Shown: positions 1-9,175 of the stretch, in pieces
How positions within the stretch are numbered: position 1 is the stretch's first letter
Layout: each line of letters opens with the position of its first letter
Source: Flavisolibacter tropicus
GTDB taxonomy: Bacteria > Bacteroidota > Bacteroidia > Chitinophagales > Chitinophagaceae
Length of the DNA: 64,000 nt
Direction of reading: 5' to 3'
NCBI RefSeq assembly: GCF_001644645.1
Contig: NZ_CP011390.1
Coordinates: 62,001 to 126,000, forward strand
Made by a program: the position numbers and the translations under genes
Notes under the pieces: generated by a model
Databases searched by the model: none
What the model was told of the DNA's origin: nothing
What the model saw: the letters and a program-made list of their open reading frames with translations, nothing else

Positions 1-68
1 AAGGCCGGCAATCGGCAATCGAGAATCGGAAGTTGCTTTTAAAGGAAAAACTTCCCGATTGCCGACCT
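1..68. repeat. Imperfect AATCGG-type inverted repeat
   Basis: The hexamer AATCGG/AATCGA recurs three times at 9-29, and the opposite-strand form (CCCGATTGCCGA) appears at 54-65, so the stretch can fold into a hairpin. A similar string (CTCGACTCCCGATTGCTGAT) lies at 48619-48638, which suggests one member of the dispersed intergenic repeats described elsewhere in this window. No gene is visible here. Confidence 0.5.
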
Positions 69-143
69 AAAAACTGTTTTTGATTTTGAAGACCGGCTAA
101 ACTATAAAGCTTTTCCCTGTTACTTTGCGCAATAAGCAATTCT

Positions 144-344
144 ATGAAGGCAAAGAAATGTTCAAAATGCCAAACCATTTTTACCTGCAGTAATCCTCAA
201 CCTGGGTGCTGGTGTGAAGGGGTACGCCTGACACCTGAAACCTTGGAGCAATTGAAAGCATCTTATGAAGATTGTTTATGCCCTGCATGCTTAAAAAGCT
301 TTGAACAAACCAATACAGAAGCAACATCAACAGTATCTGCTTAA
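144..344 (+). CDS. Small cysteine-rich CWC-type protein
   Basis: A 66-residue soluble protein with CSKC near the N-terminus, then CxxxxPGCWCEG and CLCPACL, seven or more cysteines in paired motifs typical of a small zinc-binding knuckle. The GCWC segment followed by a CPAC motif matches the Cys-rich CWC family of short bacterial proteins, whose function is unknown. It begins at an ATG after an AT-rich spacer and stands just upstream of an acetyltransferase gene in the same direction. The tail after the last cysteine pair is polar and probably disordered. Metal binding is inferred from the cysteine pattern only. Confidence 0.7.
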   Translation: MKAKKCSKCQTIFTCSNPQPGCWCEGVRLTPETLEQLKASYEDCLCPACLKSFEQTNTEATSTVSA

Positions 345-424
345 TAGCTGCTCTTAAGAAAGATAGATATTGAAGGAGTAGCTTCTTGTAATATGTGTTA
401 TTTACATTCTTCAAAACCAAATCG

Positions 425-907
425 ATGACTAGCAGATTGGCACAGCCGAGTGATTTTGACTTCATTTATGATATTTATATGGATGAAGAAGCCAATCCTC
501 AACTCACATTTGACCCTATGGGGCGCGAGGCTTTCAAAACGATCTATGATGGTTTACTTCAAACCCATACACTTTATGTAGCAGAAGAAGATGGTGAAAG
601 AGTAGGAACCTATCGCTTAATACCAAAACAATACCGCCAAGCACATATTCTTTATTTAGGCAGTTTTGGTGTTCAACCTACAGATAAGGGCAAAGGTTAT
701 GGTTATCGGATATTGGAAGAAATAAAGCAACGCAGTAAAGAGCAGGGTTTCTTACGGCTGGAATTGACTGTAGAAGTCAACAACGATAGAGCCATTCATG
801 TATATCAAAAAGCAGGCTTTGAAATGGAGGGCCGTATACGCAAAAGCTCCCGGTTAGATTCTACCGGTGACTATTATGATGAATACCTGATGGCTATTTT
901 ATTATAG
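425..907 (+). CDS. GNAT family N-acetyltransferase
   Basis: A 160-residue GNAT-fold protein. The acetyl-CoA binding loop is visible as VQPTDKGKGYGYRILEE (the Q/RxxGxG/A type signature), followed by the usual beta5 strand LRLELTVEVNNDRAIHVYQKAGFEMEGR, in which N..A...Y...GF.. is the RimI-like signature. This points to N-acetylation of a protein terminus or a small amine; the substrate cannot be told from sequence. The open frame can be extended 30 bases upstream to a GTG, but the ATG at 425 gives the normal GNAT N-terminus (MTSRLAQPSDF). Length is typical of the family. Confidence 0.88.
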   Translation: MTSRLAQPSDFDFIYDIYMDEEANPQLTFDPMGREAFKTIYDGLLQTHTLYVAEEDGERVGTYRLIPKQYRQAHILYLGSFGVQPTDKGKGYGYRILEEIKQRSKEQGFLRLELTVEVNNDRAIHVYQKAGFEMEGRIRKSSRLDSTGDYYDEYLMAILL

Positions 908-926
908 TTATATTTTCAATCCTGTA

Positions 927-2486
927 TTAAGAGCTGCAAGACAGCATAGAACAACCAGCCTGCTGTGTAGCCCAGTCTGGGCGCTTGACAAAGAATTCCG
1001 CATACTTATTGGAGTAGGGGTCCTTAATCGCTTCCTGCAGTTTGGAAAAGAGTGTGTTTTCTCCATTCTCCAATTCTTGAATAGCTTGATGCAATAAGTA
1101 ATTGCGTAGAATGAAGCGTGGGTTAGTTGCACGCATTAATTTGATTCGTTCTTCTGTTGATATCGTATTCTTTTCTAAACGCTCCAGGTAGTCATTCATC
1201 CATTGATAGACGTCTGTCGCTTGCTGTGCTTCAGGTTCCTGGTAAAAGCTTTCTTTAAAATGATCTAGTATATCCTGCTCTGTATGTAAAGTAGAAGGCA
1301 AGTCTATTAGAAGTTGAAAGAAAATGGTCATGTCTGGCTTCAAATCTATTAATACCTTTTCCAATTGGCGGATTAGCACAATGTCTTCTTCAAATAATGC
1401 ATCCAAACCAAGCTTGTTTGTCATCATGCCATAGTAATACATCCAATAGGTATCATCATAACTTTCTAGGGCCGCTGATAAAGGAGTAGTATCTGTAAAC
1501 GCAGGTGCAATAGCGCCCGCTAAGCAAGCTAAGTTCCATTTGCCAATACCTGCTTGTTTGCCAAAGGCATACCGGCGGCCCGGCAGGTCGGTAGTATTTG
1601 GAGTAAAGTTGGGGTCATAGTCGTCCATAAAGGAATAGGGACCGTAATCAATAGTTAGCCCCAATATAGACATGTTATCTGTATTCATCACTCCATGTAC
1701 AAAACCTACACGCGTCCATTCCACCATCAATTTTGCCGTTCTTTCCACTACTTCTTTGTACCAGGCAATGATCCTGTCATCGCCCTGAATATGCGGGTAA
1801 TAGCGGTCAATGGTCCAGTTGATAAGTCCCAACAAGTTTTCTTTCTCCTGACGGGCAGCCAATATCTCAAAATTGCCAAAGCGGATAAAGGTGGGTGCAA
1901 CACGTGTTACAATAGCACCCGGCTCATAAGCTTCATTGCCATTGTAAAACATATCGCGCAAAACGGGATCGCCTGTACTTATAAGACTTAAAGCCCGGGT
2001 AGTAGGAACACCCAAATAATACATGGCCTCGCTCATTAAATATTCGCGTACAGATGAACGTAATACGGCACGACCATCGGCACGGCGGGAATAAGCAGTA
2101 GGACCAGCGCCTTTGAGTTGTATTTCATATGGCAGACCATTAGTAGCAATTACTTCTCCTAATGTAATGGCTCTACCATCGCCTAGCTGACCTGCCCAGT
2201 GGCCAAATTGATGCCCTGCATAATTAGCGGCATAAGGATACATGGAAGAGGTAACCAGGTTACCGCCTAAAATATCTATATCAGTTTGATCAATAGGTTT
2301 CTGAATTCCCAGCTCTTTGCCCAGCTCTTCCGACCACGCCAGTAAACTAGGACCTTTAACAGGTGTGGGAATGGCTTTGCTATAAAGTACACCCGGTGTA
2401 GGGCGGGGTGTTAGATTACCGCTATCGTCACCAGGAAACTGATTGACAAATTCATTCTTAAAGGCAATTTCACTTAGGTTCTTCAT
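927..2486 (-). CDS. selO: SelO/YdiU family protein AMPylase
   Basis: A 519-residue member of the SelO (YdiU, UPF0061) pseudokinase family, which in characterised cases transfers AMP from ATP to protein hydroxyl groups. Visible marks are the YAGHQFGHWAGQLGDGRA segment, the K-containing QLKGAGPTAYSRRADGRAVL loop, the catalytic HGVMNTDN and the metal-binding DYGPYSF. The C-terminus ends SCSS, matching the conserved redox-active CSS tail; eukaryotic homologues carry selenocysteine at that cysteine. Another cysteine lies five residues earlier (CSMLSCSS). The gene is complete, of normal length, monocistronic, and divergent from the MtfA-like gene. A role in redox stress is inferred from the family. 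Confidence 0.93.
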   Translation of the reverse strand: MKNLSEIAFKNEFVNQFPGDDSGNLTPRPTPGVLYSKAIPTPVKGPSLLAWSEELGKELGIQKPIDQTDIDILGGNLVTSSMYPYAANYAGHQFGHWAGQLGDGRAITLGEVIATNGLPYEIQLKGAGPTAYSRRADGRAVLRSSVREYLMSEAMYYLGVPTTRALSLISTGDPVLRDMFYNGNEAYEPGAIVTRVAPTFIRFGNFEILAARQEKENLLGLINWTIDRYYPHIQGDDRIIAWYKEVVERTAKLMVEWTRVGFVHGVMNTDNMSILGLTIDYGPYSFMDDYDPNFTPNTTDLPGRRYAFGKQAGIGKWNLACLAGAIAPAFTDTTPLSAALESYDDTYWMYYYGMMTNKLGLDALFEEDIVLIRQLEKVLIDLKPDMTIFFQLLIDLPSTLHTEQDILDHFKESFYQEPEAQQATDVYQWMNDYLERLEKNTISTEERIKLMRATNPRFILRNYLLHQAIQELENGENTLFSKLQEAIKDPYSNKYAEFFVKRPDWATQQAGCSMLSCSS

Positions 2487-2683
2487 ATATTATTACTGAT
2501 AGCTGCGTTATTTATACAAGGTAGTAAGACAAAAACTACGCTAAGTTGAGGCATTTCAATGCAAAGGTTTAATAAATCTGTTGATCTTCTTACCGCACTC
2601 CAATTTCTTCAAAACATAGCGGTAACTGTAGATGGGCGTTCATGTCAACATTCATATGTCAGGGTTTACTTAAATTCACCGCC

Positions 2684-3559
2684 ATGGAAGTAGTAATAAT
2701 TGCCTTGGTTGTATTGGCTTCTTTTTTCCTGGTGATGAAACTGTTGTTTACAAAAAAGCATACTGAAGAAGTGGCGTATACATACTCATTGGCAGAGGAG
2801 GAGCGAGGCTATTTGATAGAATATGTGCCTTTTTATAATGAATTAGATGAAGCAGGTAAGCAGGAGTTTGAAAGCCGCTTGCAGCATTTTCTGAACACCA
2901 CCCGCATTTCAGGAGTAAATGTAACAGTAGAGCCCCTAGACCGAGTGCTAGTAGCTGCCAGTGCTATTATTCCCATCTTTGGTTTTAAGGATTGGGAGTA
3001 TATCAATTTAAATGAAGTGCTACTGTATCCCGATGCCTTCAATGATACATTTGATCAGCAAGGAGCTGATCGTTCTACTTTGGGCGTGGTGGGAAACGGG
3101 CCTTACCAGAATATCATGATCCTTTCGCAGTATGACCTGCGCCAGGGTTTTTTGAATAAGTCGGGTAAATCCAATACAGCTATACATGAGTTTGTGCACC
3201 TGGTAGACAAAACAGATGGTGCAGTAGATGGCGTTCCTGAAGCCTTGCTTTCCAGAAAATATGTAATGCCATGGTTAGAGTTGGTACATGAAAACATTGA
3301 ACGTATTCAACAAAATAACAGCGATATCAATCCCTATGGAGCTACTAATAAAGCCGAGTTTCTTGCAGTTGTCGCAGAGTATTTCTTTGAGCGCCCTGAT
3401 TTGTTGCAGGAACGCCACCCCGATTTATATGAACTTCTGGCAAAGATGTTTCGGCAAGAGCCTGCACACACTCTCAGCACGCCCCCGGCCCCTAACGGGA
3501 AGGGCAGCGCAGCAGAAGCTAGGCAGAATTTTGAACAAGGAACAAGGAGTGAAGAATGA
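2684..3559 (+). CDS. mtfA: MtfA-like zinc metallopeptidase
   Basis: A membrane-tethered zinc peptidase of the MtfA (DgsA anti-repressor) family. Residues 1-20 from the chosen ATG are a hydrophobic anchor (MEVVIIALVVLASFFLVMK). The metal site is HEFVHLVDKTDG (HExxH variant HEFVH plus the family D-x-x-D/G context), with the third ligand region NKAEFLAVVAEYFFERPDLL downstream. Known homologues in enterobacteria bind the Mlc repressor and cleave peptides. An in-frame ATG at 2642 would add 14 residues. The last ~25 residues (from PPAPNGKGSAAEA) are encoded by a repeat element that recurs inverted just downstream, so the native stop was probably further upstream. The gene is divergent from selO. 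Confidence 0.88.
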   Translation: MEVVIIALVVLASFFLVMKLLFTKKHTEEVAYTYSLAEEERGYLIEYVPFYNELDEAGKQEFESRLQHFLNTTRISGVNVTVEPLDRVLVAASAIIPIFGFKDWEYINLNEVLLYPDAFNDTFDQQGADRSTLGVVGNGPYQNIMILSQYDLRQGFLNKSGKSNTAIHEFVHLVDKTDGAVDGVPEALLSRKYVMPWLELVHENIERIQQNNSDINPYGATNKAEFLAVVAEYFFERPDLLQERHPDLYELLAKMFRQEPAHTLSTPPAPNGKGSAAEARQNFEQGTRSEE

Positions 3560-3830
3560 AGAAGTAAGGAAATGCGCAATGCTCAATCTTCAACACTCAA
3601 TAAGCAATGTGATAAAAGAAAAGTTGCTCTTTGTGCGTGGATGCTCCCCTTTAGGGGCCGGGGGCGGGCGTTAGCCTACTCACCACTGACCACTCACCAT
3701 TCACGAGCCGGGCTTTCTCCTAATCCCCAATACCCTAATTCCCAATTCCTCCTCTCTTCCTGGTCTCTTGTACCTCTCCTGTACCTAATCTGTACCTCTT
3801 CTGTACCTCTTCTGTAGGTAAGTCCGTACC
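3481..3830. repeat. Mosaic of short dispersed intergenic repeats
   Basis: Several repeat types are stacked. GCCCCCGGCCCCTAA at 3482-3496 is matched by its inverse TTAGGGGCCGGGGGC at 3652-3666. A TCAATGCTCAA-like stretch lies at 3572-3607. CACTGACCACTCACCATTCAC at 3683-3706 is the reverse complement of the start of the repeat at 48513. CTAATCCCCAATACCCTAAT at 3719-3740 is the opposite-strand form of 42576-42605. An 11-bp unit (TCTGTACCTCT) repeats about four times at 3768-3816. The remaining DNA to 4066 shows no gene; short open frames across it are by-products of the repeats. Confidence 0.7.
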
Positions 3831-4066
3831 AACTGCACAGAAAAAGCCCTCTACCTGCCTTCCACATTCACTACTGCTCCTACCATCCTCCTATATACAT
3901 TCATTAATCAATAAGAAAACACTTTATATAGTTGCCTGATAATCAGGCCAAAGTGAAGAATCTTAAAGGTACACCCTCCTCACACATTACTCCTTATTAA
4001 TTACTCATCCTTCCTTGTGCCTAGATCTATAAATATGGAGCATTGAACATTCCTTTTTTTCCTTCA

Positions 4067-6607
4067 TTACTCTCCCTTCAGAAACCTATCTAAATAAGGG
4101 GCCGTGCGGCTGTCCTTTGCTTTTGCTACTGCTTCGGGTGTGCCCGTTGCTACTATACGTCCGCCTTCTTCGCCTGCGCCGGGACCAATATCAAGGATCC
4201 AGTCGCTGCCGGCAATTACACGCATATCGTGTTCTACTACAATAACGGTATTGCCTGCATCTACTAACTTATCTAATTGCGTAACGAGCTTTTCAACATC
4301 GGAAGGGTGGAGGCCAGTGGTAGGTTCATCTAGTATGTAGAGTGTGTTGCCACGACCTACACGTTGTAATTCAGTGGCCAGTTTAATACGCTGGGCTTCA
4401 CCACCAGAGAGTTCAGTAGCTGGCTGGCCTAACCGCAAATAGCCTAAGCCTACTTCCTGTAATACCTGCAGCGAACGGGAGACCGCTGGCTCTTCATCAA
4501 AAAATGCAAAGGCTTCATCAACTGTCATTCCCAGTACGTCAGCAATGTTCTTCTCGCGGTATTTAACTTCCAGCGTTTTTGCATTGTAACGAGTGCCTTG
4601 ACACACCGGGCAAGGCGCGTATACGCTTGGTAGAAAGAGCAGTTCCACCATTACAAAACCTTCGCCTTCACAGTTCTCACAACGCCCTTTGCCTACATTA
4701 AACGAAAAGCGCCCCGCATCATAATGGCGGCTTTTGGCCAGCTTGGTAGCAGCAAAGATCTTGCGCACATGATCAAACAAGCCGGTATAGGTAGCCAGGT
4801 TAGAACGTGGTGTACGACCAATGGGTTTTTGATCTACTTGTACTAAGCGTTTAATATTTTCAAGGCCCTCTTTTATTCTACCACTAGTGGTGATAAGATC
4901 TGTTTCCTGTAGCATGTCTGTCTCTTCTTCCACCTTCAACTCATGGCCTAAATGTTCGGCTACTAATTCTACCAATGCTTGACTTACCAGGCTGGATTTT
5001 CCAGAACCTGATATACCTGTAACACTGGTAAGTACACCCAATGGAAAGGCCGCATCAAGGTTATGAAGGTTGTTACGGCTTACACCTGATAGGCGTAACC
5101 ATCCTTTTGGCTGACGTACGGTGTGCTTTTTAAAAGAATCGCTATCAAAAAGGAAGTGGCGTGTTTTGGATGTTTGTATTTTTTCTAATCCACGAAAGGG
5201 CCCACTGTATAATATTTGCCCGCCTTTTTCACCCGCATCAGGACCTACATCTACCACCCAGTCGGCATGCCGGATCACATCGATTTCATGTTCCACCACA
5301 AACAGCGTATTGCCTGATGCCTTCAATTTATCAAGGGCGGAAAGTAGTGCTTCAGTATCGGCTGGGTGTAGACCGGCGGAAGGTTCATCTAACACATACA
5401 CAACACCAAAGAGGTTTGAGCGAACCTGTGTAGCTAACCGCAGTCGCTGCAGCTCACCCGGCGAGAGAGTGGGCGTACTGCGCTCCAGCGTTAAATAACC
5501 TAAACCCAGCTCCAATAAAACACGCACGCGACCCGTAAAGTCTTGAGCTATGCGTTGTGCCACAATGGCCCGTTCCTGGTGGTCATCTGCTTTCATCTTC
5601 GCCATGGCTTTAGCAGTACCGTTGGCATAGGAAGAAAAAATGCTTTGTAGCTTGATCAATGGAAGCCGGGAAAGCTCCGTGATGTCATAGCCGGCAAATT
5701 TTATGGATAAGGATTCTGGTCGTAATCGTTTGCCTTTGCATGTAGGACATTCGGTGCTCAGCATAAATTGCGAAACACGTTTTTTCATCAAGGCACTTTG
5801 GGTGTTGGCGAATGTGTGCCTTACATAACGCCTTGCACTCATAAACGTACCCATGTAGCTGGGCTCCATTTTACGTTTAATAGCGCGTTGCACTTCCTCA
5901 CGGGTAAATCCCGCATACACTGGCACGGTGGGCTGCTCTTCTGTAAATAGTATCCAGTCGCGTTCTTTTTTAGAGAGTTTCTGCCAGGGCTGATCTACAT
6001 CATACCCTAAGGTGGTTAGGATATCGCGTAAGTTTTGGCCCTGCCAGGCAGTAGGCCAGGCGGCAATAGCCCGCTCACGTATGGTCAATGATTTATCAGG
6101 CACCATAGAGTCTTCTGTAACATCATAAATGCGCCCCAGACCATGGCATTGCGGGCAAGCGCCCTCTGGCGTGTTGGGAGAAAATGACTCTGCGTAAAGA
6201 ATGGATTGACCACGTGGGTAATCGCCTGCACGTGAGTAAAGCATACGTAGCAGGTTAGATAATGTAGTAACACTACCTACTGATGATCGGGTGGATGTAC
6301 CGCCTCGTTGCTGTTGTAATGCCACCGCTGGCGGCAAACCGTCCACTTCGTCTACCTCTGGTACAGGCATTTGATGAAATAAGCGCCGGGCATAAGGAGA
6401 AACGGACTCTAGGTAGCGACGCTGTGCTTCGGCGTATAAGGTGCCAAAAGCCAAGGATGACTTTCCGGAACCTGATACGCCAGTAAAAACAACCAATGCG
6501 TCGCGAGGGATATCGAGGTCTACATTTTTAAGGTTGTGTTCGCGAGCGCCGCGCACATGCACAAAGCCGGTATCTGTTTTATAATCTGTGTGTCTTTCCT
6601 GATTCAT
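4067..6607 (-). CDS. uvrA: UvrA-like excinuclease ATPase (short class)
   Basis: An 846-residue UvrA-family ABC ATPase. Two Walker A motifs are present ([12 protein letters not shown] near residue 45; [12 protein letters not shown] near 530), two ABC signatures ([12 protein letters not shown] and [12 protein letters not shown]) and two Walker B/D-loop motifs ([26 protein letters not shown]). Zinc-module cysteines are CPTCKGKRL and CENCEGEG...CPVCQGTRY. It is about 100 residues shorter than canonical UvrA (~940), consistent with the UvrA2-like class that lacks much of the UvrB-binding region and is often linked to drug or DNA-damage tolerance. The ATG at 6607 gives [10 protein letters not shown]; an upstream in-frame start at 6625 is less likely. 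A canonical uvrA is expected elsewhere. Confidence 0.9.
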   Translation of the reverse strand: MNQERHTDYKTDTGFVHVRGAREHNLKNVDLDIPRDALVVFTGVSGSGKSSLAFGTLYAEAQRRYLESVSPYARRLFHQMPVPEVDEVDGLPPAVALQQQRGGTSTRSSVGSVTTLSNLLRMLYSRAGDYPRGQSILYAESFSPNTPEGACPQCHGLGRIYDVTEDSMVPDKSLTIRERAIAAWPTAWQGQNLRDILTTLGYDVDQPWQKLSKKERDWILFTEEQPTVPVYAGFTREEVQRAIKRKMEPSYMGTFMSARRYVRHTFANTQSALMKKRVSQFMLSTECPTCKGKRLRPESLSIKFAGYDITELSRLPLIKLQSIFSSYANGTAKAMAKMKADDHQERAIVAQRIAQDFTGRVRVLLELGLGYLTLERSTPTLSPGELQRLRLATQVRSNLFGVVYVLDEPSAGLHPADTEALLSALDKLKASGNTLFVVEHEIDVIRHADWVVDVGPDAGEKGGQILYSGPFRGLEKIQTSKTRHFLFDSDSFKKHTVRQPKGWLRLSGVSRNNLHNLDAAFPLGVLTSVTGISGSGKSSLVSQALVELVAEHLGHELKVEEETDMLQETDLITTSGRIKEGLENIKRLVQVDQKPIGRTPRSNLATYTGLFDHVRKIFAATKLAKSRHYDAGRFSFNVGKGRCENCEGEGFVMVELLFLPSVYAPCPVCQGTRYNAKTLEVKYREKNIADVLGMTVDEAFAFFDEEPAVSRSLQVLQEVGLGYLRLGQPATELSGGEAQRIKLATELQRVGRGNTLYILDEPTTGLHPSDVEKLVTQLDKLVDAGNTVIVVEHDMRVIAGSDWILDIGPGAGEEGGRIVATGTPEAVAKAKDSRTAPYLDRFLKGE

Positions 6608-6765
6608 CGTGTTTAGGAAACACAAACACTATGCCCTTGGCATATAAAAGGTTAGCTTGCATGAATAACACCCTTCTGCATGCGTAACCCTAATCTCCTG
6701 ATTGCAGAGAGAATAGAGCCATTTTATTGAAGCTGCAGTGGTATAAGATTTGCAAAATTGTAATC

Positions 6766-6951
6766 ATGAGATCACCTGAATTAACCTTAACTGCAGCTAT
6801 TGAGGAATTAGATATTACGGAGCCTCAAATAGAAGCCGAAATCCCCACATTACCTTTAAAGCTATTTACTGATCATCAAGAGTTTGAAAAGCAGGTGCAA
6901 ATGCTTAGGGATGAATATGAGCGCAAAAAACCGGTTGGTATCTACTTCTAG
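6766..6951 (+). CDS. Small hypothetical acidic protein
   Basis: A 61-residue protein beginning MRSPELTLTAAIEELDI. I do not recognise its family. It is acidic in the first half (IEELDITEPQIEAEIP) and has a charged helical C-terminal half (HQEFEKQVQMLRDEYERKKPVG), so it is probably a small soluble alpha-helical protein. The reading frame extends 39 bases upstream to a TTG, but the ATG at 6766 is the better start. It stands alone between the divergent uvrA-like gene and the LytS-type kinase. The 250 bases after it hold no feature I can name. Confidence 0.5.
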   Translation: MRSPELTLTAAIEELDITEPQIEAEIPTLPLKLFTDHQEFEKQVQMLRDEYERKKPVGIYF

Positions 6952-7203
6952 CACCTGGTTGTAAAGATGATTAAAAGAAACTCCTTGGTCGTTCTATTGT
7001 TTATTCGTGAACTTAATCGACGAATGCGGTAATTTGTCGATAAGGGTTCGTTTCCTATTTATTATTTTCTACATTGCAGCAAATAAATTGTGTTAGCAAG
7101 CTTATGATGTTGCTAACTGCGATTCACCTTTTGCTATGTAAATGTAGTATCGTGTAATTGCAAAAGTATACGGATTAACCAAATTAACTGTGAAGTAGAT
7201 AGA

Positions 7204-8295
7204 ATGAACCAGCCAAGCTTCTTGTCTAAAAGAGTCATAGGTAATATTACAGAATTGGAAATACTCCTTTGTTTTCTTTTCTATATTGCCTTTGAAGCTG
7301 TCTTTTACCTGGCGCTTTACCTTACTACATATTCAAAAGCACAGCACGTCTATTCTTCAGAATTTACAGGGTGGTATGTGATATTTGACTTTATAATTAA
7401 AGCCCTTCTTACATTACCAATCTGGTATGTTGTATTCAATAAGTTGCAACAGAAGTCCATCTTGTATAAGTTATTGCTGCATGTTTTAGGCTTGCCCCTC
7501 TTTGTGTTGGCTTGGGGTGCATTACACAAGGCATCCTCTGATTGGGTGGGCTATACACGATTTTATAAGATGGATTCCAAAACGTCCGTGTGGTTTGACT
7601 ATTACCTTCCTATGGTCTTTTACCTGATTCAATTTGGGATCTTTCACGCTTACCATTTCTGGAAGCAATCGCAGCAGCAACTCCAAAAAGAAAAAGAGTT
7701 ATTGCAGCTGGCCTTTCATAGTGAGGTCAATGCATTAAAGGCGCAGATTCAACCGCATTTCCTTTTTAATACGCTTAATTCCATCAGTGCTTCCGTACCG
7801 CCAGATCAGGAAGAGACGCGGGAGTTAATAGCTAAACTGGCCGATACGTTTCGCTTTTCATTGAAGTCTAGTCAATTGGACCTGGTGCCCTTACAAGAAG
7901 AAATCTCCTTTATTCAAAACTGCCTGGAGCTGGAGCAATACCGTTTTAAAAAGCGGCTGGAAGTACAGTTTGATATTGATGATCGTGTTATGGATGTAAT
8001 GATACCGCCTATGCTATTGCAGCCAATTGTTGAAAACGCCATTAAGCATGGTATTGCGCCTTCTGTAAAAGGTGGTGTAATAAAACTAGCTTGTAAAAAA
8101 GAAGGCACAAATGTACGCATTGCTATTAGTGATACAGGCGTAGGGCGGCTGGCTTCTTTTTATGACAAGGATTTTGAAGGTATAGGTTTAAAAAATACCT
8201 CTTCGCGACTGTGGCATCACTACCGGGAGAAAATTCAGATAGAAGATAATGTTCCCAGCGGCCTTTACTTTTCATTCCTCATACCTATCAATTAA
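7204..8295 (+). CDS. LytS-type sensor histidine kinase
   Basis: A 363-residue inner-membrane histidine kinase of the LytS/YehU (His_kinase, PF06580) type. Four hydrophobic segments fill roughly residues 19-41, 56-78, 88-110 and 135-153, with no extracellular sensor domain. A short coiled coil (SQQQLQKEKELLQLAF) leads to the phosphoacceptor box ALKAQIQPHFLFNTLNSIS, where H of QPHFLFN is phosphorylated. The ATP-binding half has the N-box PMLLQPIVENAIKHG and the G1 box DTGVG. It is followed after one base by a LytTR response regulator, which is its evident partner. The stimulus is unknown. Confidence 0.93.
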   Translation: MNQPSFLSKRVIGNITELEILLCFLFYIAFEAVFYLALYLTTYSKAQHVYSSEFTGWYVIFDFIIKALLTLPIWYVVFNKLQQKSILYKLLLHVLGLPLFVLAWGALHKASSDWVGYTRFYKMDSKTSVWFDYYLPMVFYLIQFGIFHAYHFWKQSQQQLQKEKELLQLAFHSEVNALKAQIQPHFLFNTLNSISASVPPDQEETRELIAKLADTFRFSLKSSQLDLVPLQEEISFIQNCLELEQYRFKKRLEVQFDIDDRVMDVMIPPMLLQPIVENAIKHGIAPSVKGGVIKLACKKEGTNVRIAISDTGVGRLASFYDKDFEGIGLKNTSSRLWHHYREKIQIEDNVPSGLYFSFLIPIN

Positions 8296-8296
8296 T

Positions 8297-9034
8297 ATGA
8301 CAAAAAGGGTAATCATTATTGATGACGAAGAAGCGGCACGTGTGCTGATCAAACAGTACATAGCCAACTTTAAAGAATTGGAAGTGGTAGCCGAATGTGA
8401 GAATGGGATAGAAGCGGTGTCGGCTATTAACCGTTTGGAGCCTGATATTGTATTCCTGGATATACAAATGCCCGGGTTAAGTGGCTTTCAGGTATTAAAG
8501 CAAATAGTACATATACCCCAGATCATTTTTACTACAGCTTATGATCAATTTGCCATAAAAGCTTTTGATCTTAATGCCATTGATTACTTATTAAAACCGT
8601 ACACCCGACAGCGTTTTAATCAAGCCGTATCAAAGCTGTTACTGCAACAAAAAGACCATTGGCCATCGATTTCTTTATTAACTGAAACAGCAAATCCTGC
8701 ATTGCCCGGCTTTTCTGAAAAGATATTAGTAGAACATGGCAATAAGTTAATTAGCCTGGATGTTAACGATATTATTTACCTGGAAGCAGTAAAAGACTAT
8801 ACGCAGATCTATACGGAAAAGACTAAGTACTTGAGTAGTTATGGTATTGGCGTTGTTGAACAAAAATTGAACCCGTCATTATTTATGCGTGTGCACCGAT
8901 CTTTTATCATTAACGTGAACTTTATTCATGAAGTTCACCGGGATGTAAATGGTATGCACCTGGTCTTAAAAAACAAGGTTGTATTGAAGATCAGTAGAAC
9001 ATACGCTGATAATATTAAAAAGCTCATTTACTAA
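8297..9034 (+). CDS. LytTR family response regulator
   Basis: A 245-residue response regulator. The receiver domain (1-120) has the acidic pocket IIDDEEAA, phosphoacceptor VFLDIQMPG, the T of FTTAYDQ and K of YLLKPY. The C-terminal LytTR DNA-binding domain (about 145-245) shows LISLDVNDIIYLEAVKDYTQIYT and FMRVHRSFIINVNFI. The ATG at 8297 follows the kinase stop by one base, so the two are co-translated; an upstream in-frame start inside the kinase gene is unlikely. LytTR proteins bind pairs of short direct repeats upstream of their targets. The TonB-type gene 140 bases downstream is a candidate target, by position only. Confidence 0.93.
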   Translation: MTKRVIIIDDEEAARVLIKQYIANFKELEVVAECENGIEAVSAINRLEPDIVFLDIQMPGLSGFQVLKQIVHIPQIIFTTAYDQFAIKAFDLNAIDYLLKPYTRQRFNQAVSKLLLQQKDHWPSISLLTETANPALPGFSEKILVEHGNKLISLDVNDIIYLEAVKDYTQIYTEKTKYLSSYGIGVVEQKLNPSLFMRVHRSFIINVNFIHEVHRDVNGMHLVLKNKVVLKISRTYADNIKKLIY

Positions 9035-9175
9035 TAAAGGTAAATTCCGATGGGAGGAAATTGCTTACCTACGAGTTACTTTACTGCATTTTATCGCCAG
9101 TATCTGCACTTTAGCGATTCAGTATCCTCTTCGCCTTAAAGCCTTTCTAGTTTTACACATCTAATACCAAAACTG

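Noticed and set aside
3288..3817. Plus-strand frames of 128 and 81 residues overlapping the mtfA-like gene end and the repeats
   Set aside because: They are out of frame with a strongly supported gene or lie wholly in repeat DNA, with repeat-driven composition and no recognisable domain.
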